A stretch of DNA of 64,000 nt from Niallia circulans (lineage in GTDB: Bacteria > Bacillota > Bacilli > Bacillales > Cytobacillaceae): assembly GCF_003726095.1 (NCBI RefSeq), contig NZ_CP026031.1, positions 2,852,001 through 2,916,000 of the forward strand. The letters run 5' to 3'. Position 1 is the stretch's first letter. Every line of letters starts with the position of its first letter. The notes below the pieces were generated by a model. It had not been told where the DNA came from. It did no database searches and was given only the letters and a program-made list of their open reading frames with translations. Of this stretch, positions 16,447-26,108 are shown in pieces. The position numbers and the translations under genes are program-made.

Positions 16447-17139
16447 TTAAAGTTTTTTCCCTCTATAAATTATGGAAGTTTTTACACACTCCCATACTCT
16501 ATAAATCCAGTCTAGATTCTTCAAAATTATTAATAGATAGATAAGTATATCTAATTCGTTCATGATTGCAAACAAAGAAATCAAAAAATAAATAGTAAAT
16601 ATATCAAAAGAAGGGATAACCCCTCTAGTTAAAAACCACTGTTTCCATTTCGACCGAATTACTCCGTATTTTCTAATAAACGGCAATATATAGATTTGAA
16701 CTGCTAGATGATCAATAATAAATGTCAAAATTAATAATCCATCTATCCACATAGGTTCATTTGTTGCTAAAATAATTCCAATTAAAACAACAGCTCTTAC
16801 AAGCCGATCTGTATATGCATCTAATTTTGCTCCAAATACTGTACATTGGTTAGTTAATCGTGCTAAATTCCCATCAGCTCCGTCAATAATATGGTGTAAC
16901 TGCAATAGTATTCCGGCCAATATTAATTGTTGGAACATCATTGATATTCCTGATCCAACACCTAAAAGGCCCGATATAATCGTCACTGTATTTGGTTTTA
17001 ACCGCAAATCATATACAAGCTTTGTAAAGAATGGATCAATTAAATGAGCGTAGTATTTATTAAAAAAATATTCTTCTGGTCTTCTTTTCTGAACTACATA
17101 CCGAGATCTAAACGTCCTGTAATTACTGACTATTTTCAT
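16447..17139 (-). CDS. CDP-alcohol phosphotransferase family membrane protein
   Basis: A 230-aa integral membrane enzyme with the full family motif: HHIIDGADGNLARLTN continuing through a Gly to LDAYTD, matching D-x2-DG-x2-AR-x8-G-x3-D-x3-D (about 82-110). Five to six hydrophobic segments follow. The family transfers a phospho-alcohol from a CDP-alcohol to a second alcohol, usually in phospholipid or inositol-phosphate synthesis. It overlaps the CDP-glycerol-type gene upstream by 17 bases. Inside a flagellar glycosylation island it suggests a lipid- or polyol-phosphate intermediate; the actual acceptor is unknown. Confidence 0.88.
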   Translation of the reverse strand: MKIVSNYRTFRSRYVVQKRRPEEYFFNKYYAHLIDPFFTKLVYDLRLKPNTVTIISGLLGVGSGISMMFQQLILAGILLQLHHIIDGADGNLARLTNQCTVFGAKLDAYTDRLVRAVVLIGIILATNEPMWIDGLLILTFIIDHLAVQIYILPFIRKYGVIRSKWKQWFLTRGVIPSFDIFTIYFLISLFAIMNELDILIYLLIILKNLDWIYRVWECVKTSIIYRGKKL

Positions 17140-18571
17140 TACTATTTACACTCCGAAATACTGAAATAAAATCTTCTCCACTTCTTAAACCAGCGTTTTC
17201 TAAAAAAGAGATTATTTCTTTTTGATGGCTCGCAACAGTTATTAATATCTTTCCTTTTACTTGCGGAGGAATGACCTCAGTGTTCTGCACCAATTTCCCG
17301 TGTTTATTTATATCTGAATCATAAATGCTAGAAATATTGAAGCCTTTTGCTGTAATCCAAGAATACAGAACCTGTCCAATTTCTCCAGCTCCCCAAATTG
17401 TTAAATGATCATTTTTATTGCGGAGAATAAAATGATGAATCCTTTCATCATCTAATATATGAAAATCTTTAGCATCTTTCGATTGTATTTCAGTAGAAGC
17501 CAATATCTCTTTCAATGCATTTACCGCTCTTTTAGGAGCTTTACTATCATTGAAGCTATATAATTCTTTTAAAAGACCAGAATAAGGAACTTCTTCATTT
17601 TTCATAGAAGTTTCTATCAAATCTAGTAATTTATTTATATCTTGTGTATGAGGAAGTATGTTTCTGACCTTTATATCAAGACTTTCTAAGTTACTTTCAT
17701 CCTCTTTTTCTTTTGTGTATACCGCTATATTTTTCATATTTTGCAAATTGGTAAATCCAGTATTCCCCTTATTTTGATAAGGGTCCAACAATACTATAGG
17801 CTTCTTAAAAAGCATTGCATCAAAAATTGCTCCACTATGATCACTGATTACAGCATCACATTGACTCAACAAATCAAAAAGGTCATACTGTTCATCAAAT
17901 ATAAAGACATCTTCTGACTTTAGAAATTCATCCATTTTTATGTTATTATCGGAAAGCACATTACCATGGTGCAATTTTATTAAAACTGTATAATTTTCTT
18001 TTAGTTTCTCAAGCGAGGTACTAAAAAGGTTTAAAGATGATAAATCTGCCCATGTAGGACAATAGACCACAACAGGCTTATTCACTAATGTTCTACTAAA
18101 AGCCTTCCCTTGTATATCTAGTAGTTCTTGTTTATAACTCTCTCTATTTCTTGGATGACCTATATTTATAACTTTGCTGAACTTTGCTAATCTTTCCTCA
18201 GCATACGGCCCATAACTTAAAATCAGATCAAACCCTTTATTCCATTCAGCATAATTCCAACTGTCCTTAGCATAACCATAAAGACATCTAACTTTTATTA
18301 TCTTATTATCCAATAATTGAAATCCTGGTAAAAAATATGGGGCAATAATCATATCGAATGAAATTTGATTACCAAACACCTCTTCAAAGCTACAATAATT
18401 TATGTCATTATTCTGAAAGTACTCTTCCAGCTTTTCAAATCGCCCATTTACGTGTCTAGGAGTATAAATGATAAACATTACTTCCATTTCATTTTTCCTA
18501 AGCTCTATAGCAATCCGTTTAAGATGTATATAATGGAAAATGTTCGTACAAGCTATTCCTATTTTTTTCAA
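17123..18571 (-). CDS. CDP-glycerol glycerophosphotransferase-like enzyme with C-terminal Rossmann module
   Basis: I place the start at a TTG at 18571 (LKKIGIACTNIF), eight bases after AAAGGAAGAG; the longer frame would run into the upstream GT2. The 482-aa protein has the TagB/TagF catalytic half with LIKLHHGN and VISDHSGAIFDAMLFKKPIV (about 240-290), the fold that transfers glycerol phosphate or ribitol phosphate from a CDP donor. The last about 90 residues form a separate nucleotide-binding-like module, LTIWGAGEIGQVLYSW followed by YDSDINKHG and ITVASHQ, also present in three neighbouring proteins. Probable role: building a phosphodiester-linked glycan. Confidence 0.85.
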   Translation of the reverse strand: MKKIGIACTNIFHYIHLKRIAIELRKNEMEVMFIIYTPRHVNGRFEKLEEYFQNNDINYCSFEEVFGNQISFDMIIAPYFLPGFQLLDNKIIKVRCLYGYAKDSWNYAEWNKGFDLILSYGPYAEERLAKFSKVINIGHPRNRESYKQELLDIQGKAFSRTLVNKPVVVYCPTWADLSSLNLFSTSLEKLKENYTVLIKLHHGNVLSDNNIKMDEFLKSEDVFIFDEQYDLFDLLSQCDAVISDHSGAIFDAMLFKKPIVLLDPYQNKGNTGFTNLQNMKNIAVYTKEKEDESNLESLDIKVRNILPHTQDINKLLDLIETSMKNEEVPYSGLLKELYSFNDSKAPKRAVNALKEILASTEIQSKDAKDFHILDDERIHHFILRNKNDHLTIWGAGEIGQVLYSWITAKGFNISSIYDSDINKHGKLVQNTEVIPPQVKGKILITVASHQKEIISFLENAGLRSGEDFISVFRSVNSNENSQ

Positions 18572-18605
18572 AGCATAATCTCTTCCTTTTGTATTTATAG
18601 TGTTC

Positions 18606-19613
18606 TTATCTATATACCATGAAGTCCACTTCTGATTGGTAATCAAATTGTTGAAGATAATCAATAATTTGAAACATTCCTGGCTGAGAAGCAACTATTA
18701 CTTTATTGATTTTTTTATTATCGATAATCTCGGGTGAATACACTTCTATGCCATCAATAAGCTTCCCTTGTAATTCAGGATTCGAATCAATATATCCTTT
18801 CAAATGCCAACCTCGCTTAACTAATACCTCATATACTGACTTTCCAAATTCTCCAGACCCCCAAATATAGATTGATTGATTGTTTTTAAATTGATTTAAT
18901 TGTTTTTCTTTGATTAAATATACACATTCATCAAATAAGTTTTTCTTCCGAACAGTTGTGGAATTTATAGATACTCTTTGGTTTACTAAGGTCTCATTTA
19001 AACTTCCCATCAATAAATTATCTTCATTTAATCGATAAAATAAATCATAATCCTCACACAAGGGAAGATTACGATAACGATACCTTTTTAATACTTCCGT
19101 CTTAATCATCATAGTTGTATGCGGAATGCAACAAAACCACTTTAATCTTTCAGCTATTTTTTCTTCAGTCAACGTAGAGTTTTTGTATGGCTCTATGTAC
19201 TTTTTAAATGTCTTATACCTTTGACTTCTTTCTATTTCCAAATTATCCGGGAAATACTGATAAGATGTTTTGGATAGAATTATCTTAGGATTATCTAACA
19301 TAAAAGATAACTGCTTTTCAAATCTTTCTGGATCTTGAATATCATCAGCATCAATTTTTACTACATAATCTCCGATACTTTTATCGATGCCAAAATTCAA
19401 TGCCTTTGGAATACCAACGTTTTTTTCCAAAAAGAAAACGTTCATTCTAGAATCCTTATAGCTTTTGAGGATATCAGCTGTTCCATCATTGGAGCCATCA
19501 TCCACAACAATAAATTCAAAATCGGTAAAAGACTGGCTTAAAACACTATTAATTGTCTCTTTGATATGTTTTGCACCATTATATACTGACATAAGAGCTG
19601 TTAATTGTACCAA
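18606..19613 (-). CDS. GT2 glycosyltransferase with C-terminal Rossmann module
   Basis: A 335-aa protein starting at a TTG after AGAGGTGAAG. Residues 1-220 are a GT-A fold family 2 glycosyltransferase: LTALMSVYNGAKHIKETINS, VVDDGSNDGT and KIDADDIQDPERF (the DxD metal site). Residues about 235-335 repeat the module found in the neighbours: YIWGSGEFGKSVYEVLV, YIDSNPELQGKLI, VIVASQPGMF. Donor and acceptor unknown. It sits between the two CDP-glycerol-type enzymes, so it may add sugars within or onto the same polymer. Confidence 0.86.
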   Translation of the reverse strand: MVQLTALMSVYNGAKHIKETINSVLSQSFTDFEFIVVDDGSNDGTADILKSYKDSRMNVFFLEKNVGIPKALNFGIDKSIGDYVVKIDADDIQDPERFEKQLSFMLDNPKIILSKTSYQYFPDNLEIERSQRYKTFKKYIEPYKNSTLTEEKIAERLKWFCCIPHTTMMIKTEVLKRYRYRNLPLCEDYDLFYRLNEDNLLMGSLNETLVNQRVSINSTTVRKKNLFDECVYLIKEKQLNQFKNNQSIYIWGSGEFGKSVYEVLVKRGWHLKGYIDSNPELQGKLIDGIEVYSPEIIDNKKINKVIVASQPGMFQIIDYLQQFDYQSEVDFMVYR

Positions 19614-19637
19614 TTAGCTTCACCTCTTTTTATAAAT

Positions 19638-21062
19638 TCAAAGGCTTTTTGCCATTAAGTATTCATCAATACTTTCCCATACTCGCTGACTAGCTTTATT
19701 ATCCAAAAACTTAAACACTAAATTCCTTATTTGCTCTCTATGATTGACATATGGGTCATTACCATCTATTAAGGAATAAATATTACTTTTAAGCTCTTCA
19801 AAACTATTAACTGTAGGACCAGGAGTAAAATATTGATAAGGCTCTAACATGAATCCTCTATTTTCTGTATATTCATCCAAATCTGTTGGTGCAAAAATAA
19901 CTGGTAAATCAATTAGTAAAGTGTCAAAAAATATCGATGAATAATCTGTAATTAATAGTTTCCCGCAGCCTAATATTTCATATAGATGTATTTTATTCTG
20001 CTTCAATATATCTTCTGAAAGTAGAAATACCCTTTTTTCTTTAAAAATCTCCAAATCTTTAAATTGATTATACTCATTAGGATGTAATTTAACTATTAGG
20101 TAAAGATTTTTTTCTTCTAAGAGTTCTAATAACTTTTTAGTACTTTCGTCTTTAAAGCCTATAAGTTTTTCCCATTCTTTATAAGTTTCAACTCTAAAGT
20201 CCTTTCCTTTTCTCCATGTTGGCAAATAAAATACTATATTAGATGAGTCTAGATCCATCCCTATTATTTTCTCCAATTTTCCCAAGCTATTTTCTTCAAA
20301 AAGTAAATCATTTCTCGGCATCCCAGTTATCTTATATTTTTTTGGGTTAGTCGGAAAACAACTATTAAAAAAAGTATTATAAAGTTGAGAATATGACATA
20401 ATCAATTGAGTATGATCTGAGCGGTGATTAATATGGTTAATTAGATCTCCTGTAGCTCTATTTTCTTGAATATATCCTATTTTTTTCAAAGGAAATCCAT
20501 GCCACATTTCAATATTTATATGTCTGCCGTCATAAATACCATCGAAATGTGAAGTACATAACACATCATATCCCATAAGATCTCCAACATTTTTTTCCTC
20601 AATTAAAGAAACTTCATATTTTCCCTTGAATTCTCTAGGCATATACTTATAAAGAGCATATCCATTATTATTTGAATAATTGTAATTTATAATGCCTATT
20701 TTTATTTTTCGACCACTAGGTTTGTTATCGAGAGTAATAGACTTTAAGATTTCATTATATTTTTTAGTGATATTATAATGATGGACAGCTATATCCATTG
20801 GAACTATTTTTTTATGATGGATTCCCATATCTAATAATTGGCTATATATCTCACTTGAGAATTGACTTGCAATAACGACATAATCAAAATTTTGGTTTAC
20901 TATTTCACTAGCTGGAAAAATGACATGGTTTCGAAAGGTTAAATTATGCTTACTTTCGTTATTATCACTAAAGCCAATAATATTCACCTTAGCAAAATCA
21001 AGAATCTCTAAGAGCTTCTCTGAACTACTACCAGTTCCAAAAATAATAATATTAAATTTCAT
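19638..21062 (-). CDS. CDP-glycerol glycerophosphotransferase-like enzyme with N-terminal Rossmann module
   Basis: A 474-aa protein. Residues 1-95 are the shared module: FNIIIFGTGSSSEKLLEIL, GFSDNNESK, VVIASQFSSE. The rest (about 110-470) is the TagB/TagF-type GT-B catalytic region, with MWHGFPLKKIGYIQENRA, VKLHPNEYNQF and LLITDYSSIFFDTLLIDLPV, the conserved donor-site signatures. The second such enzyme (17123-18571) carries the module at its other end, so two different fusions evolved within one island. Likely transfers a polyol phosphate to a glycan. GAAGGTGT precedes the ATG. Confidence 0.86.
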   Translation of the reverse strand: MKFNIIIFGTGSSSEKLLEILDFAKVNIIGFSDNNESKHNLTFRNHVIFPASEIVNQNFDYVVIASQFSSEIYSQLLDMGIHHKKIVPMDIAVHHYNITKKYNEILKSITLDNKPSGRKIKIGIINYNYSNNNGYALYKYMPREFKGKYEVSLIEEKNVGDLMGYDVLCTSHFDGIYDGRHINIEMWHGFPLKKIGYIQENRATGDLINHINHRSDHTQLIMSYSQLYNTFFNSCFPTNPKKYKITGMPRNDLLFEENSLGKLEKIIGMDLDSSNIVFYLPTWRKGKDFRVETYKEWEKLIGFKDESTKKLLELLEEKNLYLIVKLHPNEYNQFKDLEIFKEKRVFLLSEDILKQNKIHLYEILGCGKLLITDYSSIFFDTLLIDLPVIFAPTDLDEYTENRGFMLEPYQYFTPGPTVNSFEELKSNIYSLIDGNDPYVNHREQIRNLVFKFLDNKASQRVWESIDEYLMAKSL

Positions 21063-21129
21063 ACATACACCTTCACTATTAATATAACGTTTAACGTATT
21101 TATTTTAAGGATATGACTTATTCAAGCAA

Positions 21130-22179
21130 CTATTTCGTAATTAAAACACTTCCAAAATAATCACTAATTGGAGTATAACTGATGTTTTCATTTTCACAAT
21201 AATCTCGCACAGCACTTTTTACACCCTTATATTTATCAAAATTATAGTCATGAACTAAAATATAGCCACCTTTTGATAAACGCTTATAAAAATATTTTAG
21301 CCCTTCTAATGTAGGCTGGTACAAATCTACATCAATGCTGACAAAGGAAAAGCATTCATCCTCTAATCCAATTGTAGTCTCAGGAAAGTAGCCTTTTCTT
21401 ACAATAATATTGTCTGGATTTTTAATTTTTTTCAAAACAATTTCTAGATTAGTATCCTCAAATCTTCCAGCTTTAGCTATAGAATAATTATTTATTTCTT
21501 CCAAATGTATGTCTTTTTCTGAAAAGCCTTCAAATGTATCAAATAAATAGAATCTTTTTTGAGGGAATAGATCTCTAATAATTTTTGTAAAGTCGCCTTG
21601 ATATACTCCTAATTCAGCTATGCTTCCTTTTACTTGCTTATATTCAAGTTCGCGTGATAATAATTCAAGAGTAGATAAACGAACATAATCATTTCCCTTT
21701 AAGGCATAGTCTGGATATTCCATTAAATTGATCTTTCGACTTTCCCTAATACCTTGATTTATAGAGTATAGCCCAAAGTCATTAAATATCTCAGGCAAGT
21801 ATTCAGGTTTTAAGGCCTTTTTATATCTCTCATATTCTTGATTTTTTTTCACATGGAATTCTCTAAACTGTTTTTGCTGCATTGTTCGACGCAAAGGGAT
21901 GATTATTTTTTTATTATCAATTCCCAATTTCAGCAATTGATTTTGCATTTCCTCAGCGTAAGTAGAACTTCCAATAATGATAAAGTCAAAATCATATAGT
22001 CCTAAATCATTTGGCGATATTATTTGTTTGTTATTATATTCCACTTTTTCAACTAACTTTTTATTATCAATATATCCTTCAATTGATACTTGATCTGCGT
22101 TGATATATTTTAAGATTTTTTCGGCTCCCAATCCTGTTCCGAAAATAAACACTTTGATTTTTTCCACTTGGATTACCAT
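21130..22179 (-). CDS. TylF/MycF-type methyltransferase with N-terminal Rossmann module
   Basis: A 349-aa protein. Residues about 5-100 are the shared module (KVFIFGTGLGAEKILKYI, GYIDNKKLVE, FIIIGSSTYAEE). Residues about 140-349 resemble macrocin O-methyltransferases: SIAELGVYQGDFTKIIRDLF binds S-adenosylmethionine, FYLFDTFEGFSEKD and FVSIDVDLYQPTLEGLKYFY are family hallmarks, with metal-binding Asp residues. It would O-methylate a sugar hydroxyl. It follows the Maf gene by 8 bp. The ATG has only a weak ribosome site, so an internal GTG (VEKIKV) is possible. Confidence 0.86.
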   Translation of the reverse strand: MVIQVEKIKVFIFGTGLGAEKILKYINADQVSIEGYIDNKKLVEKVEYNNKQIISPNDLGLYDFDFIIIGSSTYAEEMQNQLLKLGIDNKKIIIPLRRTMQQKQFREFHVKKNQEYERYKKALKPEYLPEIFNDFGLYSINQGIRESRKINLMEYPDYALKGNDYVRLSTLELLSRELEYKQVKGSIAELGVYQGDFTKIIRDLFPQKRFYLFDTFEGFSEKDIHLEEINNYSIAKAGRFEDTNLEIVLKKIKNPDNIIVRKGYFPETTIGLEDECFSFVSIDVDLYQPTLEGLKYFYKRLSKGGYILVHDYNFDKYKGVKSAVRDYCENENISYTPISDYFGSVLITK

Positions 22180-22187
22180 CTTTCATT

Positions 22188-25031
22188 TTATACTTTTATT
22201 TTTTTTATAATTAGCACTGGTCTAAAACCCCATAGTCTCTGAATATCTTTTTCATCAATTTCAAAAAGCGTGTTTTCTTTAAAAATATTCATTTCGTTGT
22301 TTGTATAATAGCTATATACAGCTGATTTACCTTCTTCTTGATCAATAAAACTATGTAAACCATATGACTTATCTACATTTCTTTCATGATTCCAGACATT
22401 TTCATCATTCGCTACGATAGTATTATTCAAATTTGAATTTTGGATATATAAAATCCATTCATCAATATCTCTATTAACTTGAGGCAACCGAATTCTTGTA
22501 TTCAATAAATTATCAATATGAACATTTTGATCAAGACCTTCTTTTAGCCTTTTAAAACTTACAGAATTTTGGATATTTCGATCAGCAATTAATTTTTTAT
22601 TAGCTCCATCTTCATCTACCATAATAAAATAAAAATCTCCATTCGGATTTCCCATTGACTCGTTTGGAATAAAATCAACTGTTTCTTTTCCAAGATTATC
22701 AAATGTTCCAATTCTATTATATGTTGCAGTATAGTGGCAGCGAATTTTTTTACCGATTTCTAGTTCATCTATCGTAGTTACTTCATTTACATGTAGTACT
22801 CTTTCGTTTTCTTCCACTTCTACACCTAAAAACCAGAATATAGATTTCTCTAATAAACGGATTTCAACCTGATGCTCTTGGTTTTCAAGATTACTAATTT
22901 CAAAAACACTAGCTTTAATTTCGCTAATATTTTTAGTACTGCTATTAACAGCCTCACCATCAATTAATACTTGTATACAGCTATTGTCTGTGACTTTTCT
23001 ACCTATAAGTCGCAGATACTTACCGGTAAATCTAAACTTTATTGTGGAGTAATCTGTATTAGTTTCTTGTTTAAATAAGTAAATTCCACTATTTCTATAT
23101 CTCTTTTTTACATGTCCTGTAAAACTAAAACATCCATTATTTACATCATAATATTTATAACACTTATGATTTATATTTTTATATAGCTGATAATGTTCCC
23201 TTAAAATAAGTTCAGTAATCCGCTCAATTGTTTCATTACATCTCTCTAAAAACGGTCTAAAAGACTCAATTAAAACTTTTGCTTTTTCTATATCATTACT
23301 TTGTTTTCTTATATTTGCAGCCTTTAAGCTTAATGATTGAAAATGAGAACGATTTATCGGATAAATATAAGTAATATAACACTCATTCATAATGATTTTT
23401 TTCATTATTTTATCAAACTTCTGGAATTTCTTTGCAAGTTGCGAACCATTTTTCTTCACTAGTTTATTTTGTATATCACTTAATACAACTAGAATTTCCT
23501 TATATAACTTTTGAAAATTCTCCATGGATTGTTCCATTTTGTTTATATACTTCAATATGTGATTTTCACTATATTCTTTTTGCGTATTTTTAAACCAGTT
23601 TTCTTGCACCACAGGAGAATGCAGTCTATTTTTAGTAAAATCTTTTAATGGTATAAATTCAGTGCCTGCGATTGCAGCTCCACCATTTGTTGTATTTATT
23701 ACCTCGACATTTTTATATTTTGCAATATAGTACTCCATGTTCTCTAGCATATTAATGAAGGAAGGAGAGGATTCTATATCCATTCCATATACATCTTTTA
23801 CAATAGTAGTCTTAGTTCGATCAGTTTCTTGTAATTGAAAAGACCTGCCTCGATCTTTATACTGAACTTCTTTAGAATAATATTGGTTATTTCTGTATGC
23901 TAAATTTTGACCAACAAATACTACTGGAGAACACCCTAATTTAGCTGCTAATTGGAATGTCACAGAAGCAATTGTTGGAGCATCTTCGATAAATTCAAAG
24001 TTCATTCCATTTTGATTTTGCAAATAATATTTACTTACAGTATCTTGGCTTGTAAACATATGCAACTTCGGACCTTGGAATAAATTTAACGTTTCAAATC
24101 CTACGCTCGTACCATATATCATAGGAATAGATTCAATACCTTTTTCTATAATACTTGAATACACATTATGATTATGACCTTGAGGATCATAAGTAGTTAC
24201 TGCATCTGGTATGATATTTTGAGCTATTAGCGCCTTATTAGCAGAACCAACAGCAAAAATATAGGCTAGTTTATGTTGTTTTATATATCTTAAATTCTCA
24301 TATTCTTCTTCTAAAGATGGACCAGCTGAAACAATGATTAAAGGTTTTTGCTTAAAGAGTTCTTTATATGTTTGATTTAAGATGTTTGGAGTTTTTATCG
24401 TTGTAGAAAAATTTAAAAGGCTATTTATTGTCCACCTAGTACTAAATTTAGTATCGATATAAATTGATTGTTTTTTATATTCAACTGCCATTTTAAAGTC
24501 TTCCATAAAGTCTGCAAATTCATCTTTAAAAATTTGTTGATAACTCGGTAAAATAATTAATAAAATTCTTTCCTGTATTTCTTCTGTTAATTTTATTAAA
24601 AAATTTCGGCCCGCTTCTCTCGATGTTTCGACAAATATATTCTTTATTCTGTATAAAGGTATATCTACATGTTCAGCATATAATTTAAATATATTGATTT
24701 TAGGCTCATAAATAGAGAATTTAAACATGGGATTACGCTTTGTAAAAGCCTCAATATGATAACCTAACCCAACACCATAGAATAATACATGGTCATAATC
24801 ACCCATATTCTCTTGGAACTGTTCAATAAATTTTTCCGCTTCACTTTTCGGGTCATATTTGCTATGAACAAATCGTGAACGGCCTTCCTTATTTACTTGT
24901 ATAGTAGGAATTCCTGTTCGTGTTTCAATTACTTGATAACTCGTATCATCATCTTCTATTGAATCTATATTGATTAAATTGAAAAGACTTGGATTATATT
25001 CTCTTAAAACAGATAAATTTTTGCTTTTCAA
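22188..25031 (-). CDS. Motility accessory factor (Maf) flagellin glycosyltransferase
   Basis: A 947-aa member of the Maf/MptE-like (DUF115) family, which transfers CMP-nonulosonates to serine/threonine of flagellin in the cytoplasm. The central domain (about 220-440) has KPLIIVSAGPSLEEEYENL, AYIFAVGSANKAL, TTYDPQGHN and VVFVGQNLAYRNNQYYS. An N-terminal domain with FYGVGLGYHIEAF precedes it and helices follow. After about 635 comes an extra beta-rich region (YYDVNNGCFSFTGHVKKRY, FRFTGKYLRLIG, LIDGEAV) resembling a carbohydrate-binding jelly roll, then a further unrecognised C-terminal part. Start is a TTG after AAAGGA. It is the probable last step of the island. Confidence 0.9.
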   Translation of the reverse strand: MKSKNLSVLREYNPSLFNLINIDSIEDDDTSYQVIETRTGIPTIQVNKEGRSRFVHSKYDPKSEAEKFIEQFQENMGDYDHVLFYGVGLGYHIEAFTKRNPMFKFSIYEPKINIFKLYAEHVDIPLYRIKNIFVETSREAGRNFLIKLTEEIQERILLIILPSYQQIFKDEFADFMEDFKMAVEYKKQSIYIDTKFSTRWTINSLLNFSTTIKTPNILNQTYKELFKQKPLIIVSAGPSLEEEYENLRYIKQHKLAYIFAVGSANKALIAQNIIPDAVTTYDPQGHNHNVYSSIIEKGIESIPMIYGTSVGFETLNLFQGPKLHMFTSQDTVSKYYLQNQNGMNFEFIEDAPTIASVTFQLAAKLGCSPVVFVGQNLAYRNNQYYSKEVQYKDRGRSFQLQETDRTKTTIVKDVYGMDIESSPSFINMLENMEYYIAKYKNVEVINTTNGGAAIAGTEFIPLKDFTKNRLHSPVVQENWFKNTQKEYSENHILKYINKMEQSMENFQKLYKEILVVLSDIQNKLVKKNGSQLAKKFQKFDKIMKKIIMNECYITYIYPINRSHFQSLSLKAANIRKQSNDIEKAKVLIESFRPFLERCNETIERITELILREHYQLYKNINHKCYKYYDVNNGCFSFTGHVKKRYRNSGIYLFKQETNTDYSTIKFRFTGKYLRLIGRKVTDNSCIQVLIDGEAVNSSTKNISEIKASVFEISNLENQEHQVEIRLLEKSIFWFLGVEVEENERVLHVNEVTTIDELEIGKKIRCHYTATYNRIGTFDNLGKETVDFIPNESMGNPNGDFYFIMVDEDGANKKLIADRNIQNSVSFKRLKEGLDQNVHIDNLLNTRIRLPQVNRDIDEWILYIQNSNLNNTIVANDENVWNHERNVDKSYGLHSFIDQEEGKSAVYSYYTNNEMNIFKENTLFEIDEKDIQRLWGFRPVLIIKKIKV

Positions 25032-25086
25032 ACTATCATATCCTTTATTATTAATTGTTAATTAAAATGTTTTTCGTTAAACCAAA

Positions 25087-26094
25087 TCAGATAATCATTT
25101 CCTTTAATATCCAATTTCTCAATATTTCTTTTTCTATTGCTTTTTCTTTAGAAACAATAGGTATTTCTTTAATTAGAAAACTAGCATGATCTATCTTGTA
25201 TTTGGTATATGTTGGAGGAATTATATACATATTATTTGTTTCGTATGCAATTCTTATTTCATCTTCTGTCATGAGTTCTTCATACATTTTTTCCCCTGGC
25301 CTTAAGCCAATTTCTTTTATTTCAACTCTATTGTTTAATTCGAATTTATTTGAGATTTCTTCCATTATAATCTCAGCTAAATCACCTAATTTAATTATTG
25401 GCATTTTCAATACAAAAACTTCTCCACCAATTGCTTTTTCATTTGCTTCAAGGATAAGCGAAATAGCTTGAGATGGAGTCATCATATAACGAAGCATTTC
25501 TTTGTTGGTAATAGTTATATACCCTTTTTTCAAAATCTGCTTTTTAAACAAAGGGATAACCGATCCTCTTGAACCCATTACATTTCCAAATCGCACAGAA
25601 CTAAAAATGGTTTTTTTGGGTCCTTTTTGATAATTAGCTGCAGAAATAAGTCTTTCCGCTGTTAATTTTGTTGCTCCATATGCATTAGTAGGAGCAATCG
25701 CTTTATCTGTACTTGTAAATAGGACTCTTTTCACACCAGCATCTAATGCTGCTTGAATGACATTCTGTGTTCCGATAACATTTGTCTTCACTGCTTCAAA
25801 AGGATTATATTCACAAGCAGGCACATGTTTCATTGCTGCTAAGTGAAATACAAAATCAATATCTTCCATTGCCATTAATAATCTCTGTTGATCTCTTACA
25901 TCACCAATTAAATACCTAATATTAGATATACTTCCCAACTCTTGCTGCAGTTCAAATTGCTTATACTCATCTCTGCTAAATACTCTAACAACTTCTGGAC
26001 TGCATTTTAGAAGTTCCATTAAAAGTTGCTTACCAATTGTTCCTGTTCCACCAATTATTAAAATCTTTTTTTTATAATACAGATTTTTATACAT
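25087..26094 (-). CDS. pseB: UDP-N-acetylglucosamine 4,6-dehydratase (inverting), PseB-like
   Basis: A 335-aa soluble SDR of the PseB/FlaA1 group. NAD site GGTGTIG (15-21); catalytic set TSTDKA (Thr129, Asp130, Lys131) with Tyr139 and Lys143 in NAYGATKLTAERL, as in PseB. MKHVPACEYNPFEA and SVRFGNVMGSRGSVIPLF are family motifs. It dehydrates and epimerises UDP-GlcNAc to the 4-keto-altro sugar, the first pseudaminate step. It is the second gene of the island after the 196-aa protein and precedes Maf. The related CapD/LegB-type enzymes remain a weaker alternative. Confidence 0.88.
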   Translation of the reverse strand: MYKNLYYKKKILIIGGTGTIGKQLLMELLKCSPEVVRVFSRDEYKQFELQQELGSISNIRYLIGDVRDQQRLLMAMEDIDFVFHLAAMKHVPACEYNPFEAVKTNVIGTQNVIQAALDAGVKRVLFTSTDKAIAPTNAYGATKLTAERLISAANYQKGPKKTIFSSVRFGNVMGSRGSVIPLFKKQILKKGYITITNKEMLRYMMTPSQAISLILEANEKAIGGEVFVLKMPIIKLGDLAEIIMEEISNKFELNNRVEIKEIGLRPGEKMYEELMTEDEIRIAYETNNMYIIPPTYTKYKIDHASFLIKEIPIVSKEKAIEKEILRNWILKEMII

Positions 26095-26108
26095 TTTTTT
26101 ACTCTTTT

